NCBI RefSeq assembly: GCF_006438725.1
Contig: NZ_RCZD01000001.1
Coordinates: 496,001-560,000, forward strand
From: Ewingella americana
Lineage (GTDB): Bacteria; Pseudomonadota; Gammaproteobacteria; Enterobacterales; Enterobacteriaceae
DNA length: 64,000 nt
Direction: 5' to 3'
This document shows positions 39,963 to 50,350 of the stretch, piece by piece; position 1 is the stretch's first letter; each line of letters starts with the position of its first letter. The notes under the pieces were generated by a model, which saw nothing but the letters and a program-made list of their open reading frames with translations, ran no database searches and was not told the DNA's origin. Made by a program: the position numbers and the translations under genes.

Positions 39963-41201
39963 TTATTTCACGTCTTGAAGTAGAGACCAGCCCTTTCCCC
40001 AGCAAGCGTGCAGCGTTTCAGGAAGTTTACCTGTCCTGATTTCCTGTGCTCCGTGCCACAGTGCGCAGCGGCTAAACGCATCGGTCAGGTCTTTGACTCG
40101 ACGTGGACTGATTTTCAGACCCGCTTCCAGGTGTAACGCTTTAACTTCAAAAATTTTTTCCTTGCGATGAATCTTGGCATCTACTCGACCAATCAATTCA
40201 CCACGCTGTAAAATCGGCAAAGTAAAATAGCCAAACTGACGCTTTGCTTCTGGGGTATAGCACTCCAGACGGTAGTCAAAATTAAACAACGTCAGTGCAC
40301 GCTTGCGGTCCCAGACAACTGGATCGAAAGGTGAAAGCAGGGTCGTCACCGTGGAACTAATTCGTCCATCTAGCGCCTGCTGTAACAAAGGGTACTGCGC
40401 CTGATGCACATAACACTCACCCTCGATCCCCTCGACATTCACCCTCGTGATTTCACCACGTTGCAGTAAATCCTTGACTACATCAGCGGTTTTTACGCGC
40501 TTTAAGCGGTAATAATCGGCCAGCCATTCAGCCTTAAAAAAACCGAGGCTTTGAGCCGAACGACGCAACATCTGAAATTCCGCATCGGCCTGAGATAATG
40601 CCTGCGTTGCATCGTTCCAGTCAGGCAATACCCTTTCTGCCAGATCATAAACACGATGGAAATTACGTCTCTCTACCACCATCAATTTTCCTGCGGTAAA
40701 CAGCGTTTCGAGATGCTTTTTATGCGGCTTCCAATCCCACCAGCCACTGGTCGAGCGTTTTTCGGCATTGAAATCTGCAGAACGTACCGGGCCATTATCC
40801 GCTATATGACGAATCAGAATAGCAATGTCTTCCTGATGGGTATCAAACCATGCCTGGGAGTATTTCCAGCCCATATTTTCTGGCTGCAGCATCCGGTGTC
40901 GTAGTAACCGATAATCGTCGATTGGAATGAAACAGGCTTCATGTGCCCAATACTCGAAGAGTTTTCCTGCAGCCAGTGCCTCCTCCAACCATTCGGGAGG
41001 ATAATGCCCCAACCGGCTGAACAGCACCAGATAAGGGCTGCGAGCCACCACGCTGATGGTGTCAATTTGCAGCAGCGCCATCGTACTAATGGCCGAGATC
41101 AGATCTTCGCGAGCAGGTTTACGCTTTAGAGGGTGTTGTAACTGTTGTGCAGCAAGGTGCAACGTTCGGGCGGCAGAAAGAGGTATAACTGGGTGAGACA
41201 T
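39963..41201 (-). CDS. ycaQ: YcaQ (AlkX) DNA interstrand-crosslink glycosylase
   Basis: This 412-residue winged-helix protein of the HTH_42 family includes E. coli YcaQ (AlkX) and the actinobacterial AlkZ. YcaQ opens DNA interstrand crosslinks and removes N7-alkylguanine. The catalytic motif of YcaQ-type enzymes, Gln-x-Asp, is visible as LLQIDTISVV near residue 45. WDWKPHKKHLE, LSPFDPVVWDRKRA and the acidic EYWAHEACFIP are also conserved. The start is the ATG at 41201 (MSHPVIPLSAARTL); a TTG seven codons earlier is open but not conserved. It is convergent with the small-RNA locus. Confidence 0.93.
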   Translation of the reverse strand: MSHPVIPLSAARTLHLAAQQLQHPLKRKPAREDLISAISTMALLQIDTISVVARSPYLVLFSRLGHYPPEWLEEALAAGKLFEYWAHEACFIPIDDYRLLRHRMLQPENMGWKYSQAWFDTHQEDIAILIRHIADNGPVRSADFNAEKRSTSGWWDWKPHKKHLETLFTAGKLMVVERRNFHRVYDLAERVLPDWNDATQALSQADAEFQMLRRSAQSLGFFKAEWLADYYRLKRVKTADVVKDLLQRGEITRVNVEGIEGECYVHQAQYPLLQQALDGRISSTVTTLLSPFDPVVWDRKRALTLFNFDYRLECYTPEAKRQFGYFTLPILQRGELIGRVDAKIHRKEKIFEVKALHLEAGLKISPRRVKDLTDAFSRCALWHGAQEIRTGKLPETLHACWGKGWSLLQDVK

Positions 41202-41298
41202 ATCGGTATCCGTTAATGACAATCATCTTACAGATACCGATAGCATATTTTGCCCAGAGCGTAAATTTTACACGCTGAGATCAGAGGTAAATCCAGAC

Positions 41299-41511
41299 TT
41301 AGAAGGCAATCACGTCGGCAGCTGCCGGGCCGTGAACTACGCTGCGGTAGGTTGTGAACTCTACACGCTGACCTGCATTCAAAGACTTATTACCCGTATT
41401 GGCAATTGAGGCGCGTTGAACATAAATTTCAGACGAACCATCAAGAGGGCAGATAAAACCATAACCTTTGGCTTGGTTGTACCACTTAACTAAACCCATT
41501 TTTAACATCAT
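41299..41511 (-). CDS. Cold-shock domain protein, Csp family
   Basis: This 70-residue protein is a single cold-shock domain (five-stranded OB fold) that binds single-stranded RNA or DNA. RNP1 is KGYGFICP, close to the usual KGFGFITP. RNP2 reads SSEIYVQRASI instead of the standard KDVFVHFSAI, so the usual Phe and His are Tyr and Gln. The ending GPAAADVIAF is typical of the family. It could be a specialised paralogue rather than a main CspA/CspE chaperone. The ATG follows AGGA by nine bases; a second ATG follows directly. The unusually long upstream gap (474 bases) includes a leader that can fold into a GGGCA/TGCCC-closed hairpin. Confidence 0.88.
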   Translation of the reverse strand: MMLKMGLVKWYNQAKGYGFICPLDGSSEIYVQRASIANTGNKSLNAGQRVEFTTYRSVVHGPAAADVIAF

Positions 41512-41985
41512 AATTGTAAATCCTTTATTTGGGCATCCATGAACACGCTTTTTATTATTGTTCGGATGCGCTTGCCCATACTAAAGTTATTTTTTTATAA
41601 AAACCTCTAATGAGCGATTGTGAAAATAGTTTTCTTTTTAATGGAGACATCAAAAAGATCTGCCATAAGGCAATCAGGGCCAATCGATAAGATTGAATAC
41701 TTATGGGAGGGACTTAGAAGGTTCGTCTTTGAAGCGGCATCATTAGATAACGTCTTGGGAGGAACTACCTGACTCTAATACTCGTACATAAATAGCTCTG
41801 TATCACAGGCCGTTAGACATTTACTCATAAGTAAAAACAAATAGCAAGTCGATTTACTAAAGGAGAGATTAAGCACAGCAGCGTTAAAATTTTTATGATT
41901 AAAATCAGGGAATTATAAAAAGTTCCACAGAAAATTAAATGCACCAAAGGGTGTAAAAGAAAACATGCCGTGCCTGGAAACACGT
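41512..41985. other. Gene-free region between csp and lpxK
   Basis: This 474-base A/T-rich region has no supported ORF. It should hold the csp promoter and long leader (minus strand). GGGCATCC and GGATGC-GCTTGCCC segments near 41531-41580 can pair into a leader hairpin. A short stem near 41940-41955 is a likely lpxK terminator. The middle, about 41640-41930, is unexplained. Confidence 0.45.
41930..41955 (-). terminator. Probable terminator of lpxK
   Basis: TGCACC and GGTGTA pair (one G-U) around AAAG. On the minus strand the stem is followed by a T-rich tract (TTTAATTTT). It lies 31 bases after the lpxK stop. Confidence 0.5.
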
Positions 41986-42969
41986 TTATTTACGCAATAT
42001 CACTTGGTCTATTTTAGCAAACAGATTTCCAGATTCATCTGGCGATATGCGCGCATTAACAGGTAGGTACCACCAATGTGGCTGGGCAAACAACCTGCAT
42101 TTCACTGCATCTTTTTCTGTCATTAACAGTGTCTGATCTGGCGAAGCGAGAGGGTTTAACTGGTCGGGCTGATAGTCCTGATGATCCGCGAATGCGATCT
42201 CCGCCTGAGTTACCACACCCAAACTTTTTAATGTGGCGAAAAAACGCGGGGGGTGCCCTATCCCGGCCATCGCTACAACATCTTGCAAGGCTGTCACATC
42301 ACACTGCTCACCGGTCAGTACATTAACGGCAAGGCCCGCTTCGAGTGTCATACTAATTTCACCCGCGTGGGCAGTACCACCATTAGTGATCACTGCATCC
42401 ACGGTACTTAAGCGCGCAGCACGTTCGCGCATTGGCCCGGCTGGTAACCACCAGCCATTACCAAAACGACGAACACCATCAACCACGACAACTTCAATAT
42501 CTCGTTGTAATGCGTAATGTTGCAAACCGTCATCCGTGACGATCACATCAAGATGACTCTCTTTCAACAGCGCTTTTACAGCGTCCGAACGGACCGGTGA
42601 AACCGCCACCGGCGCACCTGTGCGTTGAAAGATCAATACAGGCTCATCGCCCGCTTCGGCTGCTGTAGTTGCGCTGTTTAATACCAACGGATACTTTGCG
42701 GCATTGCCCCCATAACCACGGGAAACAACGCCTGCACGTAAACCACGTTGTTGTAACGCTTCAACGAGCCAGATAACGACCGGCGTTTTACCATTGCCGC
42801 CTGCGGTTAAATTGCCGACCACCACCACCGGAACGGGGGCGCGCCAGCTCTTCTTCCACCCTTTTTTATAGCTGTAACGAAGCGTAAAAGTGATCAGCCC
42901 GTACAGCCATGCAAAAGGTAACAGCAACAGATAAAGCGGTGATTTACCTGACCAAATGCGCGCTATCAT
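41986..42969 (-). CDS. lpxK: Tetraacyldisaccharide 4'-kinase LpxK
   Basis: This 327-residue membrane-associated kinase phosphorylates the 4' position of the lipid A disaccharide. The P-loop is [12 protein letters not shown], an unusual Walker A typical of Lpx[22 protein letters not shown] is conserved around the catalytic Asp. The N-terminal hydrophobic segment ([18 protein letters not shown]) anchors it. It overlaps msbA by four bases, and with comEC upstream forms comEC-msbA-lpxK as in E. coli. It is followed by a weak terminator. Confidence 0.97.
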   Translation of the reverse strand: MIARIWSGKSPLYLLLLPFAWLYGLITFTLRYSYKKGWKKSWRAPVPVVVVGNLTAGGNGKTPVVIWLVEALQQRGLRAGVVSRGYGGNAAKYPLVLNSATTAAEAGDEPVLIFQRTGAPVAVSPVRSDAVKALLKESHLDVIVTDDGLQHYALQRDIEVVVVDGVRRFGNGWWLPAGPMRERAARLSTVDAVITNGGTAHAGEISMTLEAGLAVNVLTGEQCDVTALQDVVAMAGIGHPPRFFATLKSLGVVTQAEIAFADHQDYQPDQLNPLASPDQTLLMTEKDAVKCRLFAQPHWWYLPVNARISPDESGNLFAKIDQVILRK

Positions 42970-44714
42970 TGGCCAAATTGCATCCGGTGAAGCTGAGCAT
43001 AGACGCCATGCTGTGCGAGTAAATCGACGTGATTACCACGTTCGACTACACGGCCATCCTCAATGACCAGGATTTCATCCGCTTTTTCGATCGTTGAGAG
43101 CCGGTGCGCAATCACCAGAGAAGTACGGTTCTTTTGCAGTTCATCAAGTGCAGCCTGAATTGCACGCTCAGACTCGGTATCAAGCGCTGAGGTCGCTTCG
43201 TCAAGAATAAGGACCGGCGAGTCACGTAGCAGTGCGCGGGCAATGGCAATGCGCTGACGCTGCCCACCAGAAAGTAGCACGCCATTTTCCCCAATGACCG
43301 TATCTAAACCGTTGTCCATCTTATTGATGAAGTCCATCGCATATGCCATTGTCGCCGCTTTCTCAATGTCTTCGCGCGTGAAGACATCAGTACGGGCATA
43401 GGCAATATTATTGGCGATAGTGTCATTGAAAAGATGAACATTTTGCGACACTAAGGCCACCTGATTACGCAGCGAGGACAACGTGTAATCGCGTAAATCA
43501 TGTCCATCTAACAGGATTTCGCCTTCCTGAATATCATAAAAACGGGTCAACAAATTCGCGATAGTCGATTTGCCTGAACCCGAACGACCAACCAGTGCGA
43601 CGGTGCGCCCGGCAGGGATTGTGAAAGCCACGTCGCGTAATGCGGGGATATCACGGCCCGGATAGGTGAACGTAACGTTTTTGAACTCAACGTCGCCCTT
43701 CGCACGCTCTACAACACGCTTACCGTCATCTTTTTCCTGTTCCATATCCAGAATGGAGAACAGCGTCTGGCAGGCTGCCATACCGCGCTGGAACTGGGCA
43801 TTAACGTTGGTTAATGACTTCAGCGGACGCATCAGGGCAATCATGGAGGAGAAGACGACAGTGATAGTACCGGCACTTAATGTTTCCATAACGGAGGGGA
43901 AACTAGCCGCGTAAAGCACAAATGCCAGCGCCAGAGAGGCAATCAGCTGAATGATAGGGTCTGAAATCGATGACGCAGACACCAAACGCATACCTTGTTG
44001 ACGCATGCGGTTACTCACTGAGTCAAAACGTTCTGTTTCAACTTTCTGTCCGCCAAAAATCAGCACTTCTTTGTGCCCTTTCAGCATCTGCTCAGCGCTG
44101 GTCGTGACATGCCCCATCGTATTTTGCATATTTTTACTGATTTCGCGAAAACGCTTCGACACCACCCGGATAACGATGGATACGATCGGCGCGATCACCA
44201 CCAGGATGATCGACAACTGCCAGCTATAGTAGAACATCAGGATAAACAGTCCGATGATCGATGCACCTTCGCGAACCACGGTAACCAGAGCGCTCGATGA
44301 GGAGGACGCGACCTGCTCAGAGTCATAAGTAATACGTGACAGCAAAGTCCCGGTAGACTGTTGGTCAAAGAAGGCGACAGGCATCCCCATCATGTGTCCA
44401 AACAGACGGCGGCGCATTTGCATCACCACTTTGCCAGAGACCCATGAGATGCAGTAACTTGAAATGTAACCACTGATACCACGGACGATCATCAGGCCGA
44501 TCACAGCCAGTGGCATCCACAGCAAAATTGAGCGATCGGCTTTACCAAAGCCGTCATCAAGAAGCGGTTTCAGAAGAGATAACATAAACGTATCACTGGC
44601 GGCGTTAGCAACCAGCGCAACAGCCGCAGCGATAAGCCCGGCTCTAAAAGGAGTGATCATCGGCCACAGGCGACGGAATGTCTGCCAGGTGGAGAGATCT
44701 TTATCATTCATCAT
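42966..44714 (-). CDS. msbA: Lipid A flippase MsbA
   Basis: This 582-residue half-transporter flips core-lipid A from the inner to the outer leaflet of the inner membrane. It has six transmembrane helices (about residues 20-320), then an ABC ATPase: Walker [11 protein letters not shown]-loop [10 protein letters not shown], signature [16 protein letters not shown], Walker [13 protein letters not shown] and the switch IAHRLST. The length equals E. coli MsbA. Two ATG codons in tandem open the frame; E. coli homology ([10 protein letters not shown]) agrees with the first. It lies 38 bases after comEC. Confidence 0.98.
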   Translation of the reverse strand: MMNDKDLSTWQTFRRLWPMITPFRAGLIAAAVALVANAASDTFMLSLLKPLLDDGFGKADRSILLWMPLAVIGLMIVRGISGYISSYCISWVSGKVVMQMRRRLFGHMMGMPVAFFDQQSTGTLLSRITYDSEQVASSSSSALVTVVREGASIIGLFILMFYYSWQLSIILVVIAPIVSIVIRVVSKRFREISKNMQNTMGHVTTSAEQMLKGHKEVLIFGGQKVETERFDSVSNRMRQQGMRLVSASSISDPIIQLIASLALAFVLYAASFPSVMETLSAGTITVVFSSMIALMRPLKSLTNVNAQFQRGMAACQTLFSILDMEQEKDDGKRVVERAKGDVEFKNVTFTYPGRDIPALRDVAFTIPAGRTVALVGRSGSGKSTIANLLTRFYDIQEGEILLDGHDLRDYTLSSLRNQVALVSQNVHLFNDTIANNIAYARTDVFTREDIEKAATMAYAMDFINKMDNGLDTVIGENGVLLSGGQRQRIAIARALLRDSPVLILDEATSALDTESERAIQAALDELQKNRTSLVIAHRLSTIEKADEILVIEDGRVVERGNHVDLLAQHGVYAQLHRMQFGQ

Positions 44715-44752
44715 GCATTATTAACCAGCTGCGATAGAGATAGCCGACCATT

Positions 44753-47029
44753 CTACTCATTATCGTCGGATACGCCAAACCGGGCGTGGTACCAGCGGGG
44801 AAATATTTGTTCGCGTAAACCATTAACAGACCAGTAATCTTCGAAAAAAAGTGCCGTTATCTGGCCTGAATGTGAAGTATCACGCCAGCCAAGCTGGGCA
44901 TGGTCGTATCTGCTCACCACTTTTTTGGCAGGTAAGTGCCATTGATTAAACCGGGAAGCGGAAGCGATTGCCATTTCAGGATTGACTGCCCGCAAGAAAG
45001 GCCCGGTTGAGGACGTATTGCTGCCGTGGTGTGGAACCTGCAACAACGTTGCAGCCAGTTCATGATGATATCGGGAGACGAGACTTCGCTCAGCGCTGGC
45101 TTCAATATCACCAGTGAGTAATACCCTGAATTTCCCGTCATCAATGCGGATAACACAGCTGTCGTCATTACCCGCCCGGCTGGTCAGTTTATCGGGCCAC
45201 AGCACGTTAAAGGTCAACCCTTGCCACTGCCATCGTGTGCCACTGATACAAGGTAGCGGTGAGCTTATTGAACTTTCGCGAACGCTCGCCAAAGGGAAAG
45301 CCCGTTGTATGCTCTCTAAACCACCCCGGTGATCCTCATCGCCATGGCTGATAATAATTTGTTCCAGCGAAATATTACGCCACCTGATGAAAGGTAAAAT
45401 ATTCATCTCCGCTGCGGAGCCACCCTCCCAGCGATTTCCCGTGTCGTATAAAATTCCTTGGCCGTTTTTGCTGATAAGTATCGCCAGACCATGGCCAACA
45501 TCGATCATATCGACACGCCAGCGTTCAGGCGCTTTCGCATTGAGCCAAACTGTGATCACCACTGCCAAAATCAGGATATTCGCTGGACTCGTCTGTATCC
45601 AACCAAAACGCCATGCCATTACACCGCACCACCCCGAGAACGTTAGGGAAAAAGCAGAAGCTCCTGAATAAAACCACTCACTGGCAAATTTCTTCACTCC
45701 CCAAAAGGCCAGTGAAAGAGTGTGATCAGCCACGGACCAAATTATCTGGTTAATTTCTGTCGAGAATATTCCATGACTGATCAACCCGAGCAGAACCAGC
45801 GGGACGGTGAATAATGAAACAATGGGCACTGCCCACATGTTTGCCATGAAGGAGGAATAATTGATGCCATGAAACAGGCCTACCTGCATAGGCAGAAGCA
45901 ACAATGTCATACCAAGCTGTAAATGCCCCCAACGTAATACTACCCAATAGCCATGACGGGTAAATCGTGCAGGAAGCGGAGCCCATTGAAACCAAAAAAT
46001 CAGCGCTGCGACGGCCAGGCATGAAAGCCAAAAACTGTCGGAGAGAATACTCATGGGATCCATCAGTAACAGAGTGGCGATCCCCCAAAGCCACACTTGC
46101 CACGGATGACATCTGACCCGGTAAAATCGTAACGTCATCCACAACGAAAGCGCCAGAGCAGCGCGCAGCGCGGGGGCGTTGCTTCCGGCAAGCCAGGTGT
46201 AAATGAGCAGCGTGGCTTCGCTGACAATCAGCGGAAAACGATAATCAATAAATTTAAGCGGTAGGAGATATTGTATTCCTCTCGCCAACAACCAGCCAAT
46301 CCACGCGGCGATACCAATGTGCAGCCCCGATATCGCAACCAGATGCGCTACGCCTGTTTTTTGCAACAGCGACTTATCTTCCTGACTGATAAGTCCTTTT
46401 TCTCCAAAGGCCAGCGCCACAAGCACCGCGCGATTGTTCAACCCCAGCAGATCGTTTTGAATACTGCTGATAAGCCGCTGGCGTGCATCGCACTTGTCAT
46501 TAAGCAACGTTCCATGCTCAATTCTTCCTTGTAATGGCCAATGATTTGCTAAAGCCCAGCGCTGGGAGTCAAATCCGCCTTCGTTAAGAGATGCATGAAC
46601 AGGCCTTAACTTCACTGTCAATTTCCACACCTGCCCAGCACAATTATTTTCCTCTGCATTTCCCCATTGGCCCCTGAAATAAATCGGCGGAAAAACACGC
46701 TTTCCCGCCACTTCGCGAATACGCATTATCACTTGATGCTTGTCTTGGCGATCTAAATTGATCGACTGAACGCTGGCGATAATCTCCTTATCCCCGCGAC
46801 TCAACGCACTGGTTTGAAATAATAGATATTGCCCCTGACACGCAGCCCAAACAAAGCTCACCAGGAGTATCGCAAGGAGGCGAGTAAATTTGTGGTCGAT
46901 TATCCACAGACCCCATGCAAAGAATGCGATCAACAGACAGCCCGAAAAAGAAGGCAGAGAGGGTAAAATGAGCAGCGGGAGCATGCCCGCAGTGACGGCC
47001 AGCGCCAGTTCATCCATTGAAAGTTTCAT
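44753..47029 (-). CDS. comEC: ComEC/Rec2 family DNA-uptake channel protein (YcaI)
   Basis: This 758-residue inner-membrane protein is the ComEC/Rec2 family member of enterobacteria (YcaI). It has about ten transmembrane segments, with the competence domain containing GLHIGIAAWIGWLLARG and SGNAPALRAALALSL-like sequence (LAGSNAPALRAALALS). The C-terminal beta-lactamase-like domain carries ISHGDEDHRGG and LLQVPHHGSNTSSTGPF. It is the channel for single-stranded DNA entry in competent species, although enterobacteria are not readily transformed. The start is the ATG at 47029 (MKLSMDELALAVTAG), with AGGGAC upstream. Forty-five upstream in-frame codons are not conserved. Followed by msbA. Confidence 0.93.
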   Translation of the reverse strand: MKLSMDELALAVTAGMLPLLILPSLPSFSGCLLIAFFAWGLWIIDHKFTRLLAILLVSFVWAACQGQYLLFQTSALSRGDKEIIASVQSINLDRQDKHQVIMRIREVAGKRVFPPIYFRGQWGNAEENNCAGQVWKLTVKLRPVHASLNEGGFDSQRWALANHWPLQGRIEHGTLLNDKCDARQRLISSIQNDLLGLNNRAVLVALAFGEKGLISQEDKSLLQKTGVAHLVAISGLHIGIAAWIGWLLARGIQYLLPLKFIDYRFPLIVSEATLLIYTWLAGSNAPALRAALALSLWMTLRFYRVRCHPWQVWLWGIATLLLMDPMSILSDSFWLSCLAVAALIFWFQWAPLPARFTRHGYWVVLRWGHLQLGMTLLLLPMQVGLFHGINYSSFMANMWAVPIVSLFTVPLVLLGLISHGIFSTEINQIIWSVADHTLSLAFWGVKKFASEWFYSGASAFSLTFSGWCGVMAWRFGWIQTSPANILILAVVITVWLNAKAPERWRVDMIDVGHGLAILISKNGQGILYDTGNRWEGGSAAEMNILPFIRWRNISLEQIIISHGDEDHRGGLESIQRAFPLASVRESSISSPLPCISGTRWQWQGLTFNVLWPDKLTSRAGNDDSCVIRIDDGKFRVLLTGDIEASAERSLVSRYHHELAATLLQVPHHGSNTSSTGPFLRAVNPEMAIASASRFNQWHLPAKKVVSRYDHAQLGWRDTSHSGQITALFFEDYWSVNGLREQIFPRWYHARFGVSDDNE

Positions 47030-47199
47030 AATGACGTCCCTGTCTTCGTATTCAACCGGATTCAGCTTGGATATCGACGGGACTCCATACCCGACGTTTA
47101 GGCAGCAAGTATGATTTGGGCATGATGCAGGGGACAAGCAGCAGAGGTGAAGGATGCGAGACATCGCGCAAGAAAGGACGTTGGCATTGAATTTTATGC

Positions 47200-47230
47200 A
47201 AAAAAAAACGGTACCTTAAAAAGGCACCGC
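47200..47230 (-). terminator. Rho-independent terminator of ihfB
   Basis: On the minus strand, GCGGTGCCTT and AAGGTACCGT form a stem (one G-U) followed by nine T. It lies about 42 bases after the ihfB stop. Confidence 0.8.
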
Positions 47231-47271
47231 TTTAGGTTCGCTATAGGCAGAATTTATGTCAGGCCAGAGCC

Positions 47272-47556
47272 TTAGCCATAAATATTCGCGCGATCACGCA
47301 ACTCTTTACCCGGCTTAAAGTGTGGAACATATTTACCTTCCAACTCTACTTTATCACCAGTTTTTGGGTTACGCCCAACACGCGGAGCACGGTAGTGAAG
47401 AGAAAAACTGCCAAACCCACGGATCTCAATGCGTTCGCCATCAGCTAAAGTTGCAGCCATATGTTCAAGCATCTCTTTCACTGCATCCTCAATGGCTTTC
47501 GCCGGGACATGAGAGTGCTGGCCAGCAAGTCTTTCAATAAGTTCAGACTTGGTCAT
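47272..47556 (-). CDS. ihfB: Integration host factor subunit beta
   Basis: This 94-residue nucleoid protein pairs with IhfA to bend DNA sharply at specific sites in promoters, replication origins and recombination sites. The helical base [13 protein letters not shown], the beta-ribbon arm [17 protein letters not shown] with the intercalating Pro, and the C-terminal [13 protein letters not shown] are all present. Length matches E. coli (94). It lies 63 bases downstream of rpsA on the same strand, separated by a hairpin, and has its own terminator. Confidence 0.97.
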   Translation of the reverse strand: MTKSELIERLAGQHSHVPAKAIEDAVKEMLEHMAATLADGERIEIRGFGSFSLHYRAPRVGRNPKTGDKVELEGKYVPHFKPGKELRDRANIYG

Positions 47557-47590
47557 ATTACCTCCAAGCTTTGCAGCTAAACTACCGTTT

Positions 47591-47616
47591 CGGGGCGATA
47601 TTGAAACCGCCCCCCG
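47591..47616 (-). other. Hairpin between rpsA and ihfB
   Basis: GGGGCG and CGCCCC enclose a ten-base A/T-rich loop three bases downstream of the rpsA stop. No T-run follows. It may stabilise the 3' end of the abundant rpsA message or lower read-through into ihfB. Confidence 0.45.
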
Positions 47617-47619
47617 TCA

Positions 47620-49296
47620 TTACTCGCCTTTTGCCGCTTTGAACGCTTCAGCCATAGCGTTAGAGAAGTTGCTTTCTTCTGCTGGTTTGTTGTTAACCAC
47701 AGCGATTGCTTCTTTCTCGTCTGACTCATCCTTAGCACGGACGGACAGGCTTACTACGCGGTTCTTACGATCAACACCGGTGAATTTAGCTTCAACATCA
47801 TCACCAACGCTCAGAACCAGAGTTGCGTCTTCAATACGGTCGCGAGAAGCTTCAGAAGCACGCAGGTAACCTTCTACGCCGCCTGCTAATTCAACTGTAG
47901 CACCTTTAGCGTCAACTGCTGTGACTTTACCAGTAACAATAGTACCTTTCTTGTTCGTAGACAGGTAGTTATTGAACGGATCTTCAGCCAGTTGTTTCAC
48001 GCCCAAGGAGATGCGCTCGCGCTCTGCGTCAACCTGCAGAACCACAGCTGCGATTTCGTCGCCTTTCTTGTATTCACGAACTGCTTCTTCGCCTGCAACG
48101 TTCCAGGAGATGTCAGACAGGTGAACCAGGCCGTCGATGCCGCCATCCAGACCAATGAAGATACCGAAGTCAGTGATTGACTTGATTTTACCTTCAACAC
48201 GGTCGTTCTTGTTGTGGGTTTCTGCAAACAGCTGCCATGGGTTAGATTTGCATTGTTTCAGGCCCAGGGAGATACGACGACGTTCTTCGTCGATATCCAG
48301 AACCATCACTTCTACAACATCGCCCACGTTAACAACTTTAGATGGGTGGATGTTTTTGTTAGTCCAATCCATTTCAGAAACGTGAACCAGACCTTCAACG
48401 CCTTCTTCGATTTCTACGAAGCAGCCGTAATCAGTCAGGTTGGTAACGCGACCAGTCAGTTTAGTACCTTCTGGATAACGTTTAGCAATAGCAACCCAAG
48501 GATCTTCGCCCAGTTGTTTCAGACCCAGTGATACACGGGTACGTTCACGGTCAAATTTCAGAACTTTAACAGTGATTTCGTCGCCAACGTTGACGATTTC
48601 GCTTGGATGTTTAACACGTTTCCAAGCCATATCAGTGATGTGCAACAGGCCATCAACGCCGCCCAGATCAACGAATGCACCGTAGTCAGTGAGGTTCTTA
48701 ACGATACCTTTAACTTCCATGCCTTCCTGCAGGTTTTCCAGCAGTTGATCGCGCTCTGCGCTGTTCTCAGACTCAATTACTGCACGGCGAGAAACAACAA
48801 CGTTGTTGCGTTTCTGGTCCAGTTTGATGACTTTGAACTCAAGATCTTTGCCTTCGAGATGCAGCGTGTCGCGAACAGGACGAACGTCTACCAGTGAACC
48901 TGGCAGGAACGCACGAATACCGTTCAGCTCAACAGTGAAACCGCCTTTAACTTTACCGTTGATAACACCAGTAACAGTTGCAGATTCTTCGTAAGCTTTT
49001 TCCAGCGTGATCCAAGCTTCATGACGTTTAGCTTTTTCACGGGACAGCAGAGTTTCACCGAAGCCGTCTTCGACAGCGTCCAGCGCAACATCAACTTCGT
49101 CGCCAACCTGGATTTCCAGTTCGCCCTGTGCGTTTTTGAATTGTTCTGCCGGAATTGCAGACTCAGATTTCAGACCGGCGTCAACCAGTACGATATCTTT
49201 GTCGATAGACACAACAACACCACGAACGATGGAGCCAGGACGGGTTTCGATTGTTTTTAAGGATTCTTCAAAGAGTTGAGCAAAAGATTCAGTCAT
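47620..49296 (-). CDS. rpsA: 30S ribosomal protein S1
   Basis: This 558-residue RNA-binding protein unfolds mRNA on the 30S subunit and represses its own synthesis. It has six S1 domains; each carries a G-x-V-x-x...G-F/A-F/V-V/I pattern, for example [43 protein letters not shown] and [22 protein letters not shown] (domains 3-5). The start is the ATG at 49296 ([17 protein letters not shown]). The frame is open 22 codons earlier, but those are not conserved. cmk precedes it on the same strand by 156 bases. The ORF is one codon longer than E. coli S1. Confidence 0.98.
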   Translation of the reverse strand: MTESFAQLFEESLKTIETRPGSIVRGVVVSIDKDIVLVDAGLKSESAIPAEQFKNAQGELEIQVGDEVDVALDAVEDGFGETLLSREKAKRHEAWITLEKAYEESATVTGVINGKVKGGFTVELNGIRAFLPGSLVDVRPVRDTLHLEGKDLEFKVIKLDQKRNNVVVSRRAVIESENSAERDQLLENLQEGMEVKGIVKNLTDYGAFVDLGGVDGLLHITDMAWKRVKHPSEIVNVGDEITVKVLKFDRERTRVSLGLKQLGEDPWVAIAKRYPEGTKLTGRVTNLTDYGCFVEIEEGVEGLVHVSEMDWTNKNIHPSKVVNVGDVVEVMVLDIDEERRRISLGLKQCKSNPWQLFAETHNKNDRVEGKIKSITDFGIFIGLDGGIDGLVHLSDISWNVAGEEAVREYKKGDEIAAVVLQVDAERERISLGVKQLAEDPFNNYLSTNKKGTIVTGKVTAVDAKGATVELAGGVEGYLRASEASRDRIEDATLVLSVGDDVEAKFTGVDRKNRVVSLSVRAKDESDEKEAIAVVNNKPAEESNFSNAMAEAFKAAKGE

Positions 49297-49452
49297 GTTG
49301 TTAATCTTTAAGTTCTTAAGTTTAACGTCCATCTGGCGTCCTGCTGGATGGGGTTGTTTCAAATGCCCCGCTACAGATCCTTGCGGCGAGGTTAAAAAAA
49401 ACTATAGCCAAAACTGGCACTGAATATTCTTCAGCACCAAATTACGGCTCGA

Positions 49453-50151
49453 TTACCGGGTTTGTTTTTGCGGCAATCCTAGAATTTCTGTGGCATAGGC
49501 CAGCGCACGTTGGATAACTTCGTCAATCGACATACTGGTTGAATCCAGTAATAACGCGTCTGAAGCAGCGACCAAAGGCGCAATAGCACGATTACGGTCA
49601 CGGTCATCCCGCTCCTTTATCTCGGCTAAAAGACGTTCAAAGTTAACACTAAAGCCTTTTTCCTGCAACTGTAGCATTCTTCTGTTTGCACGCTCTTCCG
49701 AGCTGGCGTCCAAAAATATTTTTACCGGTGCATCAGGAAACACGACAGTGCCCATGTCGCGCCCATCGGCAATCAGCCCGGGCGCTTCACGAAAAGCACG
49801 CTGGCGGCGAAGCAAGGCTTCGCGAACACGCGGAAACGCGGCAGCCTGAGAGGCCGTATTACCCACCGTTTCAGTGCGGATTTCGTTACTGACATCCTCA
49901 CCTTCTAAAATCACTTTTAATTGCCCATCCTGAGCGACAAAACGAACGTCCAGGTGTGCGGCAAGCGGTACCAACGCCTCTTCAGAGACAATATCGACCT
50001 GATGATGTAAAGCAGCCAACGCTAAAACGCGGTAGATCGCACCCGAGTCCAGCAGACGCCACTCGAGCGCCTCTGCCAGCGCCTTACACAACGTGCCTTT
50101 ACCTGCGCCACTTGGCCCATCAACGGTGATCACCGGGGCTAAAGCCGTCAT
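49453..50151 (-). CDS. cmk: Cytidylate kinase
   Basis: This 232-residue enzyme phosphorylates CMP and dCMP. The P-loop is GPSGAGKGT near residues 11-19, LLDSGAIYR is the CMP-binding part, [17 protein letters not shown] is strongly conserved, and [19 protein letters not shown] is the lid. The family insert typical of bacterial Cmk is present. It lies upstream of rpsA as in most gammaproteobacteria. The aroA gene precedes it, and a terminator between them separates the two units. Confidence 0.97.
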   Translation of the reverse strand: MTALAPVITVDGPSGAGKGTLCKALAEALEWRLLDSGAIYRVLALAALHHQVDIVSEEALVPLAAHLDVRFVAQDGQLKVILEGEDVSNEIRTETVGNTASQAAAFPRVREALLRRQRAFREAPGLIADGRDMGTVVFPDAPVKIFLDASSEERANRRMLQLQEKGFSVNFERLLAEIKERDDRDRNRAIAPLVAASDALLLDSTSMSIDEVIQRALAYATEILGLPQKQTR

Positions 50152-50310
50152 TTCAGTCTCCTTTGAGTGGGGTAAACCCTCATCATTAACCCGACAGGGC
50201 TAATTCAGGAGCGGTATTATACGCTGCCTTTATCACAACTGTTACCCCACGTTGTTCAGTTGCCGAAAAAGCAGACTACGCCTATCAAACAAGCCTGCAA
50301 TAAAGTGCAT

Positions 50311-50338
50311 AAAAAAACGGACACCTTTCGATGTCCGT
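50311..50338 (-). terminator. Rho-independent terminator of aroA
   Basis: ACGGACA and TGTCCGT arms are followed on the minus strand by seven T. It lies 13 bases after the aroA stop. Confidence 0.85.
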
Positions 50339-50350
50339 CATAGTTATAGA

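Noticed and set aside
44753-47029. ComEC as evidence of natural competence
   Set aside because: comEC is conserved in non-competent enterobacteria next to msbA; no other competence genes are visible here.
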